5,440 nt of DNA from Propionibacteriaceae bacterium (GCA_027346035.1 DAIESZ010000239.1:1-5440), one strand, 5' to 3'. Positions 1 to 5,343 are shown, counted from the stretch's first letter. Numbers and translations are program-made. The notes: generated by a model not told the origin, from the letters alone.

Positions 1-786
1 CGCGACCCGCAGCCCCTTGCGGGTTCTGGTGAGGGTGAAGTGCCAGTGCCGGATCGTCTGGTGGCTGACGATGCTCACCATGGTGGCCCCGGCGGGGAAG
101 GCGGCGCCGAGCCCGGTGACGGGCGAGCCGCGCCACGTGCCGATGACCAGGGCGGTCAGTGCCCAGGCCAGGGCGACGAGGAAACCGGTCGAGGCGATCG
201 ACGAGAGCACCAGGTTGCCGGGCCGGGCCGCCACGAGCACCTCATCGGTGGCGGCGCGGTCGTGCCAGGCGTCGGCTTGCGGCAGGGACGCCGAGGCGTC
301 GACGCTGATCCGGTCGCCGTGGGCGCGGGCGATGAGATAGTCGCGCAGTGCGTACGACTGCGATCGGGACAGGAACTCGATCCGTTTGGGCGCCCCCGCC
401 CCGACGTCGACGTGCAGCGCGGCCAGCCCCATGAGCCGTGCCGCGAACGGCTGCACGACGTCGACCCCCTGGATCTTGGAGAACTGGATGCGGTCGGAGG
501 TGTGGTGGATGAACCGGTGCTCGATCCGCAGTTCGTCGTCGTCGATGACGAAGCGGGTGGTGCGCCAGGTGAAGAAGCCACTGCCGAGGCTCAGCACCAG
601 CAGGATGCCGATCAGTCCGGCGACGACCCCGACGCTGCGCAGGTCGGGATGTCGGCTGAGCTGACGGACGCCGTCCTGCCCGAACAGCACGACGATCGCG
701 ACGAGGCTGATCCACCCCTTGGCCAGGGGGGTCAGCGGGTGGGGACGCTGGGCCTGCTTGACCGGTGGCGCCGGAGACTCGCTCAC
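1..786 (-). CDS. YdbT-like bPH2 (bacterial PH domain) membrane protein, C-terminal part missing
   Basis: This gene starts at GTG 784-786 and stays open for 262 codons to the left edge, so its 3' end is outside the window. Visible in the sequence: hydrophobic segments at about residues 23-36 and 51-73, then a bPH2 domain at about 74-153 with the typical pattern RFVIDDDELRIEH, SKIQGVDVVQPFAARLMGL and LHVDVG. Two more membrane segments follow at about 191-217 and 222-242, and the beginning of what looks like a second bPH2 unit. YdbT-family proteins are usually near 500 residues with repeated bPH2 units, so about half is present. The start overlaps the stop of the preceding gene by four bases (GTGA). 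A Shine-Dalgarno-like AGGTGG at 794-799, seven bases upstream, supports this start. In Bacillus the YdbS/YdbT pair belongs to the SigW envelope-stress regulon and has been linked to resistance to antimicrobial peptides; a similar role here is inference. The family is well supported, the function is not known. Confidence 0.86.
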   Translation of the reverse strand, partial: MSESPAPPVKQAQRPHPLTPLAKGWISLVAIVVLFGQDGVRQLSRHPDLRSVGVVAGLIGILLVLSLGSGFFTWRTTRFVIDDDELRIEHRFIHHTSDRIQFSKIQGVDVVQPFAARLMGLAALHVDVGAGAPKRIEFLSRSQSYALRDYLIARAHGDRISVDASASLPQADAWHDRAATDEVLVAARPGNLVLSSIASTGFLVALAWALTALVIGTWRGSPVTGLGAAFPAGATMVSIVSHQTIRHWHFTLTRTRKGLRVA

Positions 787-1340
787 AAGCCGGCCACCTG
801 GGTCTCGCCCTTCTCGGTGAGCCGGTCACGCAGCGTCGCCGCCGCGGTGGCGTCGAGGCCCGGGATGCGGGCGTCGGTGCTCGCCGAGGCCGTGACGAGC
901 TTCACGCTCGCCAGCCCGAAGTGACGCTCGATCGGACCCGATTCGACCTCGACGACCTGCATGCGGCCATAGGGGACGGCCACGAGGCGGCGGAACAGCA
1001 GCCCGGAGCGCACGTACAGATCGGTGTCGCGCTCGGCGTATCCCCATATCCGGTAGACGCGGTCGATCCGCTGGTAGCGGTAGCCGATCCAGACGGCGAA
1101 CACCACCACGACGAGGCCAGTGGCCCACCAGCGTCCGCCGAGGAACTGGGTGGCGACGGCGGCGAGGACCATCCACAGGCTCCACACGAGCAGCACCAAG
1201 CGGTGCTTGAGCTCGCGGTAGCGCGGCGACAAGGGGATCCAGGAGGTGGTGGGTGGTGCGAACAGGGGGCCCAGGGAGTCGGGACCGCTGGCGTCCGGGC
1301 CGGTCGTCGCGGGGCCGAGGGCTCCCGGAAGCTCGCTCAC
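783..1340 (-). CDS. YdbS-like bPH2 domain membrane protein
   Basis: This 185-residue protein has a Pro/Gly/Ala-rich N-terminal tail (about 1-35), two membrane helices (about 47-66 and 70-88) and one bPH2 domain (about 95-175). The domain carries the family signature VPYGRMQVVEVESGPIERHF followed by GLASVKLVTAS. Length and layout match the short YdbS partner, which in many Gram-positive bacteria lies directly upstream of a longer YdbT protein, as here. The GTG start at 1338-1340 overlaps the stop of the DUF1707 gene by four bases, and its own stop overlaps the start of the YdbT-like gene in the same way, so all three are probably translated in a coupled fashion. A G-run (1348-1352) seven bases before the start could be the ribosome binding site, and it lies in a small hairpin that abuts the start codon. 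The bPH2 fold has no catalytic residues, and a structural or protein-binding role in the membrane is likely. No ligand can be assigned. Confidence 0.88.
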   Translation of the reverse strand: MSELPGALGPATTGPDASGPDSLGPLFAPPTTSWIPLSPRYRELKHRLVLLVWSLWMVLAAVATQFLGGRWWATGLVVVVFAVWIGYRYQRIDRVYRIWGYAERDTDLYVRSGLLFRRLVAVPYGRMQVVEVESGPIERHFGLASVKLVTASASTDARIPGLDATAAATLRDRLTEKGETQVAGL

Positions 1341-2005
1341 GGGGTGATCCCCAGCATGCGGCCGAGCGTCGGCCGGTCGGGGCCGACCACCTTGAGTTCG
1401 GCCATGATCTGCAGGCCGCGGATCACGAGCACCGGACCACCGGGGTTGGGGACGAGACCCCGCACCTTGCTCTCGGCCATGATCTTGGTCGTCTCGTCGC
1501 GGACGCCGACCCCCTCCGGCACGGTGATCCGGAGACTGCCCATGACGTTGCTGATCGTCAGCACGGTCTCCTCGGCGCCGAGACTGCCCCCGCGGAGGTC
1601 GAGCCGCACCTCTCCCATGATGACGGTTGCGCTGCTGTGCGCCGGCAGATGCACGCCGCGGTCGGGGTTGATCGAGCTGAGGATCGCAGTGAACCGGTGC
1701 GGGGCCGCGGCGTCGGGGCGTACGGGCAGCCCCGGGCGGTCGCCCAACGTGGGCAGCGGCGGGTTGTGTGGCCCACCCAGGAGCGGGGTCGCGTACTGAA
1801 CCGTGGGTCCCGAGGTGACGAGGTCAGCGGTGATCGGGGTGAGGTCTCCGAACGTACGGGCCGCCCACGCGGCCGCGAGCCGCTCGTCGAGTTCCTCGTG
1901 GGTGATCCGACCGTCGGCGTAGGCGGCGGTGATGACGTCGGCCACCAGCTGCCGGTCGTGGTCGGACGCCCGCAGCGTGGCGGGGTCGGGGGGCTGCGTG
2001 GTCAC
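1337..2005 (-). CDS. DUF1707 protein with LiaF-like C-terminal domain
   Basis: This is a 222-residue soluble protein with no signal peptide or membrane helix. Residues 11-62 form a DUF1707 domain, recognised by LRASDHDRQLVADVI, then AYADGRITHEELDERL and a final AARTFGDL. A Pro/Gly-rich linker (about 64-102) leads to a LiaF-like C-terminal domain (about 103-207), with beta-rich repeats such as ATVIMGEVRLDLRGG, NVMGSLRITVPEGVGV and LVIRGLQIMAELKV. In Firmicutes, LiaF is the membrane-bound inhibitor of the LiaSR system that responds to cell-wall antibiotics. Here the LiaF membrane helices are absent and DUF1707 takes the N-terminal place, an arrangement common in actinobacteria. The GTG start at 2003-2005 lies six bases after a TAGCGT -10 box, so the mRNA is probably leaderless and this is the first gene of the operon. 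A role in envelope sensing is inferred from the domain and from the two bPH2 neighbours. Domain calls are firm; function is open. Confidence 0.9.
   Translation of the reverse strand: MTTQPPDPATLRASDHDRQLVADVITAAYADGRITHEELDERLAAAWAARTFGDLTPITADLVTSGPTVQYATPLLGGPHNPPLPTLGDRPGLPVRPDAAAPHRFTAILSSINPDRGVHLPAHSSATVIMGEVRLDLRGGSLGAEETVLTISNVMGSLRITVPEGVGVRDETTKIMAESKVRGLVPNPGGPVLVIRGLQIMAELKVVGPDRPTLGRMLGITP
1341..1352 (-). promoter_or_regulatory. Small hairpin with G-run at the YdbS-like gene start
   Basis: On the minus strand GGGG (1349-1352), loop ATCA and CCCC (1341-1344) form a four-base-pair stem that abuts the GTG start at 1338-1340. The G-run with the following A is the only Shine-Dalgarno-like sequence at a proper distance. 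It lies inside the end of the DUF1707 gene, so translation of that gene would melt it. Geometry is identical to the hairpin before the DUF1634 start. Confidence 0.35.
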
Positions 2006-2040
2006 GGTGCCACGCTAGGGCGTCCCCGGCCCGCACGAAA
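2006..2040 (-). promoter_or_regulatory. Leaderless promoter of the DUF1707-bPH2 operon
   Basis: On the minus strand a -10 box TAGCGT (2012-2017) sits six bases before GTG 2003-2005, which places the transcript start at or next to the start codon. A weak -35 candidate, TTTCGT (2035-2040), lies 17 bases upstream. No Shine-Dalgarno is expected in such an arrangement. One arm of a 12-base inverted repeat (2019-2030) fills most of the spacer. The -10 match and spacing are seen directly; promoter activity is inferred. Confidence 0.6.
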
Positions 2041-2147
2041 GGCGGCCGCCGGCGAATCAGGGACGATCCTGGGTGCGGGCGTGTTCCATCCCGTCACCGG
2101 CGGACGGATCGAGCAGCACCGGACTGCCCGAGGACGCCGGGGACGCC
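2019..2147. repeat. 12-base inverted repeat bounding an intergenic region
   Basis: GGCGTCCCCGGC at 2019-2030 is repeated exactly as its reverse complement at 2136-2147. Allowing a one-base bulge, the match extends to 2017 and 2149. One arm starts at the last base of the GntR stop codon; the other lies in the promoter spacer of the DUF1707 gene. Inside the right arm, GGACGCC occurs twice in direct orientation (2132-2138 and 2141-2147). The intervening sequence also holds a small imperfect hairpin (CCGTC 2091-2095 with GACGG 2103-2107). There is no U tract, so it is not a standard terminator. It could be an operator pair, a long-range RNA stem or chance. Confidence 0.5.
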
Positions 2148-2878
2148 TATGCGCCCGATGGCCACCGCGCGATGAGTGAGTACCGGTCGCCGCGGATCAG
2201 ACTGCGGCGCAGTTCGAGAGGGGCGTCACCGATGAGCGCGAGCCGTTCGATCGAGAACGCCGCCACCTTCGGCGCGAGCCTCAGGAGCTCCTGTTCCCCG
2301 CGGTTCGGTACGACGGGCTGGATCCGCTCCGAGCCTCCGGTGACCCGTTGGCCGCAGTGGGTTTCGAGGAGTTCGTAGAGCCCGCCGGATGACAGGTCTG
2401 CTTCGAGCAGTCCCCGGGCGCGGGTGGCCGGCAGCCACGATCTGTCCCACGCGATGGGTTCGGCGTCCGCGAGGCGGAGTCGCTCGATGAACACCACATC
2501 CTCGTCCGCCGCGACCCGGAGCTTGGCAGCGATCTCGGGCGTGGCGGCGCGGATCTCGGCCGTGCGGACCTCGCTGCTCTCCTCAATGCCCTCTGCCCGC
2601 ACGGTGGACGCCAGACTGTAGAAGGAGTGCAGCGGCTGTTCCAGCATGGGTCTCGTGACTCGGCTGCCGCGACCCCGCTGGCGGACGATGAGACCCTCGG
2701 CGGTGAGGTGACGCATCGCCTCCCGGGCGGTCTGACGGCTGACGCCGTACTGCCGGGTCAGGTCCTCATCGCTCGGGAACTGCTCGGTGAACTCCCCACC
2801 GACCAGGCGTCGTCGCAGGTCGGACGCGATCTGCGCCCACAGGGGCATCGGACTCGAACGATCCAGGCGGGTGGTCAC
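2147..2878 (-). CDS. GntR-family transcriptional regulator, HutC/FarR type with UTRA domain
   Basis: This 243-residue DNA-binding regulator has an N-terminal winged helix-turn-helix (about 10-75) with the GntR signature: PLWAQIASDLRRRL, FPSDEDLTRQYGVSRQTARE, then LTAEGLIVRQRGRGSRV. A UTRA effector domain follows (about 98-238), seen in the paired strand motifs VVFIERLRLADAEPIAWDRS and SIERLALIGDAPLELRRSLI and the closing YSLIARW. HutC-type regulators bind a small molecule (a sugar phosphate, amino sugar, histidine breakdown product, fatty acid or similar) and usually repress nearby genes. The GTG start at 2876-2878 lies four bases after the stop of the DUF1634 gene, with an AGGG about eight bases upstream, so it is the third gene of the TauE operon. 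It probably regulates its own operon from the 4262-4391 control region, and perhaps the divergent AEC gene. Family assignment is secure; ligand and target sites are inferred. Confidence 0.95.
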   Translation of the reverse strand: MTTRLDRSSPMPLWAQIASDLRRRLVGGEFTEQFPSDEDLTRQYGVSRQTAREAMRHLTAEGLIVRQRGRGSRVTRPMLEQPLHSFYSLASTVRAEGIEESSEVRTAEIRAATPEIAAKLRVAADEDVVFIERLRLADAEPIAWDRSWLPATRARGLLEADLSSGGLYELLETHCGQRVTGGSERIQPVVPNRGEQELLRLAPKVAAFSIERLALIGDAPLELRRSLIRGDRYSLIARWPSGA

Positions 2879-2882
2879 GGCG

Positions 2883-3425
2883 TCAACCCTGGGCGAGGAA
2901 GAACGATCCCACGAGTACGACCAGCACGATGAACGTCACCAGGGCCATGGGGACGTCCTTCTCGTTGAGGAAGGCGAGGACCCCGACCGCCACCCGGATC
3001 ACCGGAGTGAGCACGAGGATCATGACGCCCAGGACGATGATCCCCTGCCCCTCGCCGGCGGCGATCGAGTGTCCGAGCGCCGTGAACGAATGGGGGAACG
3101 GGGTCGTCGGCGAGGTGAGGTTGTGGTAAGAGGTGCCGCCTGTGATCGGCAGGTAGGCGCTGTGGTGGGCGAACATGACCACCAGCCCCACGGTGATGAT
3201 GAGCACGCTGACGATCACGCCGATGCGCAGCACGAGGCTGATCGCCACTTCGGTGCGGCGGATCTTCGCCTCCATGATCGCCGCTTCTTCGGGGCTGAGC
3301 TGCCGGCGACGGCCCGAGAGCGGGCTCTGCTCCGTCGTGGGGGCTGGTGGGGGCACCGGCGACGGTGCCTGCGTCCCGTGGAGGAGGGGCTGGGGACGGC
3401 CGGCGGGTTCCTGCATGTCCGTCAC
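2883..3425 (-). CDS. DUF1634 membrane protein, likely partner of the TauE/SafE transporter
   Basis: This is a 180-residue membrane protein. A Pro-rich, presumably cytoplasmic tail (about 1-45) is followed by a charged helix with PEEAAIMEAKIRRTEVAIS and three membrane segments (about 62-86, 127-153 and 160-177). An outside loop of about 40 residues (87-126) carries the pattern PHSFTALGHSIAAGEGQGII. This layout matches DUF1634, a family often encoded next to TauE/SafE transporters. Two starts are possible. GTG 3423-3425 overlaps the TauE stop by four bases and has AGAAGGGA (3434-3441) eight bases upstream; ATG 3414-3416 has no ribosome binding site at a normal distance. I prefer the GTG. The same reading frame stays open far upstream, but that part is antisense or out-of-frame to real genes. 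An accessory-subunit role is inferred from position and family pairing; no biochemical activity can be read from the sequence. Confidence 0.87.
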   Translation of the reverse strand: MTDMQEPAGRPQPLLHGTQAPSPVPPPAPTTEQSPLSGRRRQLSPEEAAIMEAKIRRTEVAISLVLRIGVIVSVLIITVGLVVMFAHHSAYLPITGGTSYHNLTSPTTPFPHSFTALGHSIAAGEGQGIIVLGVMILVLTPVIRVAVGVLAFLNEKDVPMALVTFIVLVVLVGSFFLAQG

Positions 3426-4261
3426 GGGAAGAATCCCTTCTGCAGCATTTCCAGCGAGATGACGACGAGGACCACGACGAACACGAGCCGGATCGTCCTG
3501 CTCTTCACCCGGCCGAGGAGCCGGGCGCCGAAGGTGGCCCCCACGAGGACGCCGATCGCGACGGGTGCGGCGATGATCGGGTCGATCTGGCCGCGGATGA
3601 AGTAGACGCCGGCGCTGGCCGCCGCGGTCACGCCGATCATGAAGTTGCTCGTGGCCGAGGACACCTTCATGGGCAGGTGCATCGCACTGTCCATGGCCGG
3701 CACCTTCAGCGCCCCCGACCCGATGCCGAGCAGCGCGCTCACCAGTCCGGCCAGGTACATCAACGCCAGCCCGGGCTTGGTGCCCACGACCTTGTAGCTG
3801 ATCTCGCGCTGTTCGGCGGGGTCGTAGTAGCTGCCGTGCAGGTTGAAGTAGTTGGCCAACCGGTCGTTCGACACGGTCAGCGGCTCGGCGTAATGCCGAC
3901 GCCGGAACGTCGCGAACGACGAGTAGGCGAGGACGAGCCCGAAGAAGGCGAAGAGGAATCTCGTGGGCAGCAGGGTCGTGAGGTAGGCCCCGCTCAGCGC
4001 TCCGGTCGTCGTCGCCAACTCGAGGAACATGCCCGCTCGGAGGTTGGTCATCCGCTCCCGCACGTAGGCGGCCGCCGCCCCGCTGGAGGTCGCGATCACC
4101 GAGACGATGCTGGCTCCGATGGCCAAGCGGATGTCGACGTGGTAGAGGAGCGTGAGGACCGGAACGATGACCACGCCGCCGCCGAGCCCGATGAGCGATC
4201 CGAGCACTCCGGCGGCGACGGAGATCAGGGCCAGGGAGACCACGAAGTCGATCGGCGTCAC
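3422..4261 (-). CDS. TauE/SafE-family (DUF81) anion transporter
   Basis: This 279-residue integral membrane protein has about eight helices in two similar halves (about 5-38, 44-67, 74-97, 100-119; then 165-190, 199-222, 227-250, 256-272). Each half opens with the family's glycine motif: GSLIGLGGGVVIVPVLTLLY (22-41) and SALLGIGSGALKVPAMDSAM (175-194). The second half also has the typical KVSSATSNFMIGVTAAASAG. A hydrophilic loop (about 120-163) containing HGSYYDPAEQREISYKV joins the halves. TauE/SafE proteins move sulfite, sulfoacetate or other small anions, usually outward; the substrate here is unknown. GTG 4259-4261 is chosen as start because it lies six bases after a TACTAT -10 box and immediately before the first helix. 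Longer readings to 4606 would run antisense into the AEC gene and add no family sequence. The gene leads an operon with DUF1634 (GTGA overlap) and the GntR regulator. Confidence 0.93.
   Translation of the reverse strand: MTPIDFVVSLALISVAAGVLGSLIGLGGGVVIVPVLTLLYHVDIRLAIGASIVSVIATSSGAAAAYVRERMTNLRAGMFLELATTTGALSGAYLTTLLPTRFLFAFFGLVLAYSSFATFRRRHYAEPLTVSNDRLANYFNLHGSYYDPAEQREISYKVVGTKPGLALMYLAGLVSALLGIGSGALKVPAMDSAMHLPMKVSSATSNFMIGVTAAASAGVYFIRGQIDPIIAAPVAIGVLVGATFGARLLGRVKSRTIRLVFVVVLVVISLEMLQKGFFP
3426..3441 (-). promoter_or_regulatory. Shine-Dalgarno and small hairpin deciding the DUF1634 start
   Basis: On the minus strand AGAAGGGA (3434-3441) precedes GTG 3423-3425 by eight bases. Its GGGA (3434-3437) can pair with TCCC (3426-3429) across a four-base loop, forming a hairpin that ends directly at the start codon. 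It would be opened by ribosomes finishing the TauE gene, which fits translational coupling. The stem is only four base pairs, so its effect is uncertain. Confidence 0.45.
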
Positions 4262-4296
4262 GCTCGAATAGTACGTACATTGGGAGATTGGTGCAA
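4262..4296 (-). promoter_or_regulatory. Leaderless promoter of the TauE-DUF1634-GntR operon
   Basis: On the minus strand TTGCAC (-35, 4291-4296), a 17-base spacer and TACTAT (-10, 4268-4273) are followed after six bases by GTG 4259-4261. This is the best promoter in the window by match and spacing, and it predicts an mRNA beginning at the start codon. The palindrome GTACGTAC overlaps its -10 box, a position suited to repression. Confidence 0.72.
4271..4278. promoter_or_regulatory. Candidate operator GTACGTAC
   Basis: A perfect 8-base palindrome covers part of the -10 box of the TauE operon. It resembles the GT...AC ends of HutC-type GntR operators, although the usual central TA arrangement differs. 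Since a GntR/UTRA gene is the last gene of the same operon, autoregulation at this site is plausible. Eight bases is short, and the assignment is inference. Confidence 0.4.
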
Positions 4297-4379
4297 GTAG
4301 TGGTCGCCCCCGTCCGTCGGCCACTCCCGGTCCGGTGGTCGGCGCGGACGCCCGCACGCTCCGGCGGGCGGGCCGCCGG

Positions 4380-4391
4380 TAGCGTGAGCAT
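4380..4391 (+). promoter_or_regulatory. Leaderless -10 element of the AEC gene
   Basis: TAGCGT at 4380-4385 lies six bases before GTG 4392-4394, the same arrangement and the same hexamer as before the DUF1707 gene. No recognisable -35 is present 16-18 bases upstream, where the sequence is pure GC-rich stem. No Shine-Dalgarno precedes the start, which agrees with a leaderless mRNA. Confidence 0.5.
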
Positions 4392-5300
4392 GTGCTCCCC
4401 ATCGTCGCCAAGGCCGTGGCCCTCGTCGCGATCGTCGCGATCGGGTACGCGATCAAGCGACTGGGCTGGGCGACCGCGTCCGACTTCGGGTTGCTCTCGG
4501 CGATCGTGCTGCGCGTCACCCTGCCCGCGGCTCTGCTCACGTACTTCAACGGCTTCGACATCAGCACCGGCCTGCTGACGATCTCGCTCATCGGCCTGCT
4601 CGTCAACGTCCTTCCGCAATCGGTCGGCTACGCCCTGGCCCGACACCGCAGTCGGCCCGACCGGGCGTTCGCCGTGCTCAACAGCGGGTCGTACAACATC
4701 GGCGCGTTCGCGATGCCCTACGTCGCCGGAGTCCTCGGGCCCGGGCCCGTGCTCTTCCTGTCGATGTTCGACATCGGCAACTCGGTCGGGGCCGCGGGAG
4801 TCGGCTACGGCTGGGGGATGGCGCTCGCGCAGGAGGGGCGGATCGGGGTCGCCGACGTCGTGCGCAAGGTCGCCCGCTCGCACCTGCTGTGGGTCTACCT
4901 CGGACTCACCGCGTTCCGGCTGGCCGGGCTGCACCTGCCCGGGCCCGTGCTGGCGTTCACGAGCACCGTCGGCGCCGCCAATCCGTTCCTCGCGATGCTC
5001 ATGATCGGCGTCGGGCTCGAGGTGCGGCTGCACCCGTCGAAGTACCGCCTCGCCGCGCGCTTCCTCGGCGTCCGCTACGCGCTGGTCATCGTCATGGCGC
5101 TCGCGGTGTGGTACCTGCTGCCGTTGGACCAGGAGATCCGCCGGGTGATCGTGGTGCTGCTGTTCTCCCCGCTCGCGGCGATGACCTCGGGATTCACCGC
5201 CAGCGCGAGCCTCGACGTCGAGAGTTCGGCGTTCATGACCTCGGTGTCGATCGTCGTCGCAATCGTCGTGATGCCGGTGCTGCTGATGCTGCTGGCCTGA
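4392..5300 (+). CDS. AEC-family (auxin efflux carrier type) permease
   Basis: This 302-residue integral membrane protein has about ten hydrophobic segments spread over its length. Family marks are the N-terminal AIGYAIKRLGW with a following LRVTLPAALLTYF, the conserved LNSGSYNIGAFAMPYVAG (96-113), FDIGNSVGAAG (126-136), the second-half NPFLAMLMIGVGLE (197-210) and the C-terminal SPLAAMTSGFTASA (259-272). AEC permeases belong to the bile/arsenite/riboflavin transporter superfamily. Bacterial members move small organic acids such as malate or malonate, or are of unknown specificity. Length is normal for the family (about 300). GTG 4392 is the first in-frame start and lies six bases after a -10-like TAGCGT. 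The gene is alone on its strand, divergent from the TauE operon, which suggests possible shared regulation by the GntR protein and perhaps a related organic anion substrate; both are inference. Residues 12-17 (VAIVAI) come from a 9-base tandem repeat at 4424-4441. Confidence 0.93.
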   Translation: MLPIVAKAVALVAIVAIGYAIKRLGWATASDFGLLSAIVLRVTLPAALLTYFNGFDISTGLLTISLIGLLVNVLPQSVGYALARHRSRPDRAFAVLNSGSYNIGAFAMPYVAGVLGPGPVLFLSMFDIGNSVGAAGVGYGWGMALAQEGRIGVADVVRKVARSHLLWVYLGLTAFRLAGLHLPGPVLAFTSTVGAANPFLAMLMIGVGLEVRLHPSKYRLAARFLGVRYALVIVMALAVWYLLPLDQEIRRVIVVLLFSPLAAMTSGFTASASLDVESSAFMTSVSIVVAIVVMPVLLMLLA

Positions 5301-5304
5301 GCTC

Positions 5305-5343
5305 GGACGGGGGTCGCACGCGTGAGCGACGGTGGGACCGTCC
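5305..5343. terminator. Possible compound hairpin between AEC and tRNA-Gly
   Basis: GGACGG (5305-5310) can pair with CCGTCC (5338-5343), enclosing a second stem of GTCGC (5313-5317) with GCGAC (5326-5330). It sits between two convergent genes, where a bidirectional terminator would be expected. There is no U tract on either strand, so if it terminates transcription it is not a standard intrinsic terminator. Confidence 0.3.

Larger units (their letters stand above)
4262..4391. other. Divergent control region between the TauE operon and the AEC gene
   Basis: These 130 bases separate two divergent genes and hold both promoters. The half near TauE (4262-4300) is noticeably AT-richer than its surroundings. 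The half near AEC is very GC-rich and contains two adjoining hairpins: GTCCG 4330-4334 with CGGAC 4345-4349, and CGCCCGC 4349-4355 with GCGGGCG 4364-4370. Neither has a U tract. ATTGG is repeated at 4279-4283 and 4287-4291. A shared regulator, most simply the GntR protein, could act here on both sides. Confidence 0.55.

Noticed and set aside
40..924. Plus-strand reading frame of 294 residues
   Set aside because: It is antisense to the two bPH2 genes, has a composition typical of GC-rich shadows (Asp, Gly, Arg, His) and no domain.
2087..2110. Hairpin after the GntR gene as an intrinsic terminator
   Set aside because: The stem is five base pairs with a bulge and has no U tract, so a terminator call is not supported.
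1253..2179. Plus-strand reading frame of 308 residues
   Set aside because: It is antisense to the DUF1707-LiaF gene and its promoter, with shadow composition and no recognisable fold.
3347..4300. Plus-strand reading frame of 317 residues
   Set aside because: It is antisense to the TauE gene and consists of low-complexity Asp/Glu/Arg/His/Gly sequence.
4424..4441. Tandem 9-base repeat CGTCGCGAT as a regulatory iteron
   Set aside because: It lies within the AEC coding sequence and simply encodes VAIVAI in the first helix.
4262..4606. Longer TauE start at 4606
   Set aside because: It would run through the divergent promoter region and antisense to the AEC gene, and the extra residues do not resemble the family; GTG 4261 follows a good promoter and begins at the first helix.
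3426..5033. Long upstream extension of the DUF1634 reading frame on the minus strand
   Set aside because: The open frame is a product of high GC content. It is out of frame with the TauE gene and antisense to the AEC gene, is rich in Arg/Asp/Gly/His, and resembles no family.
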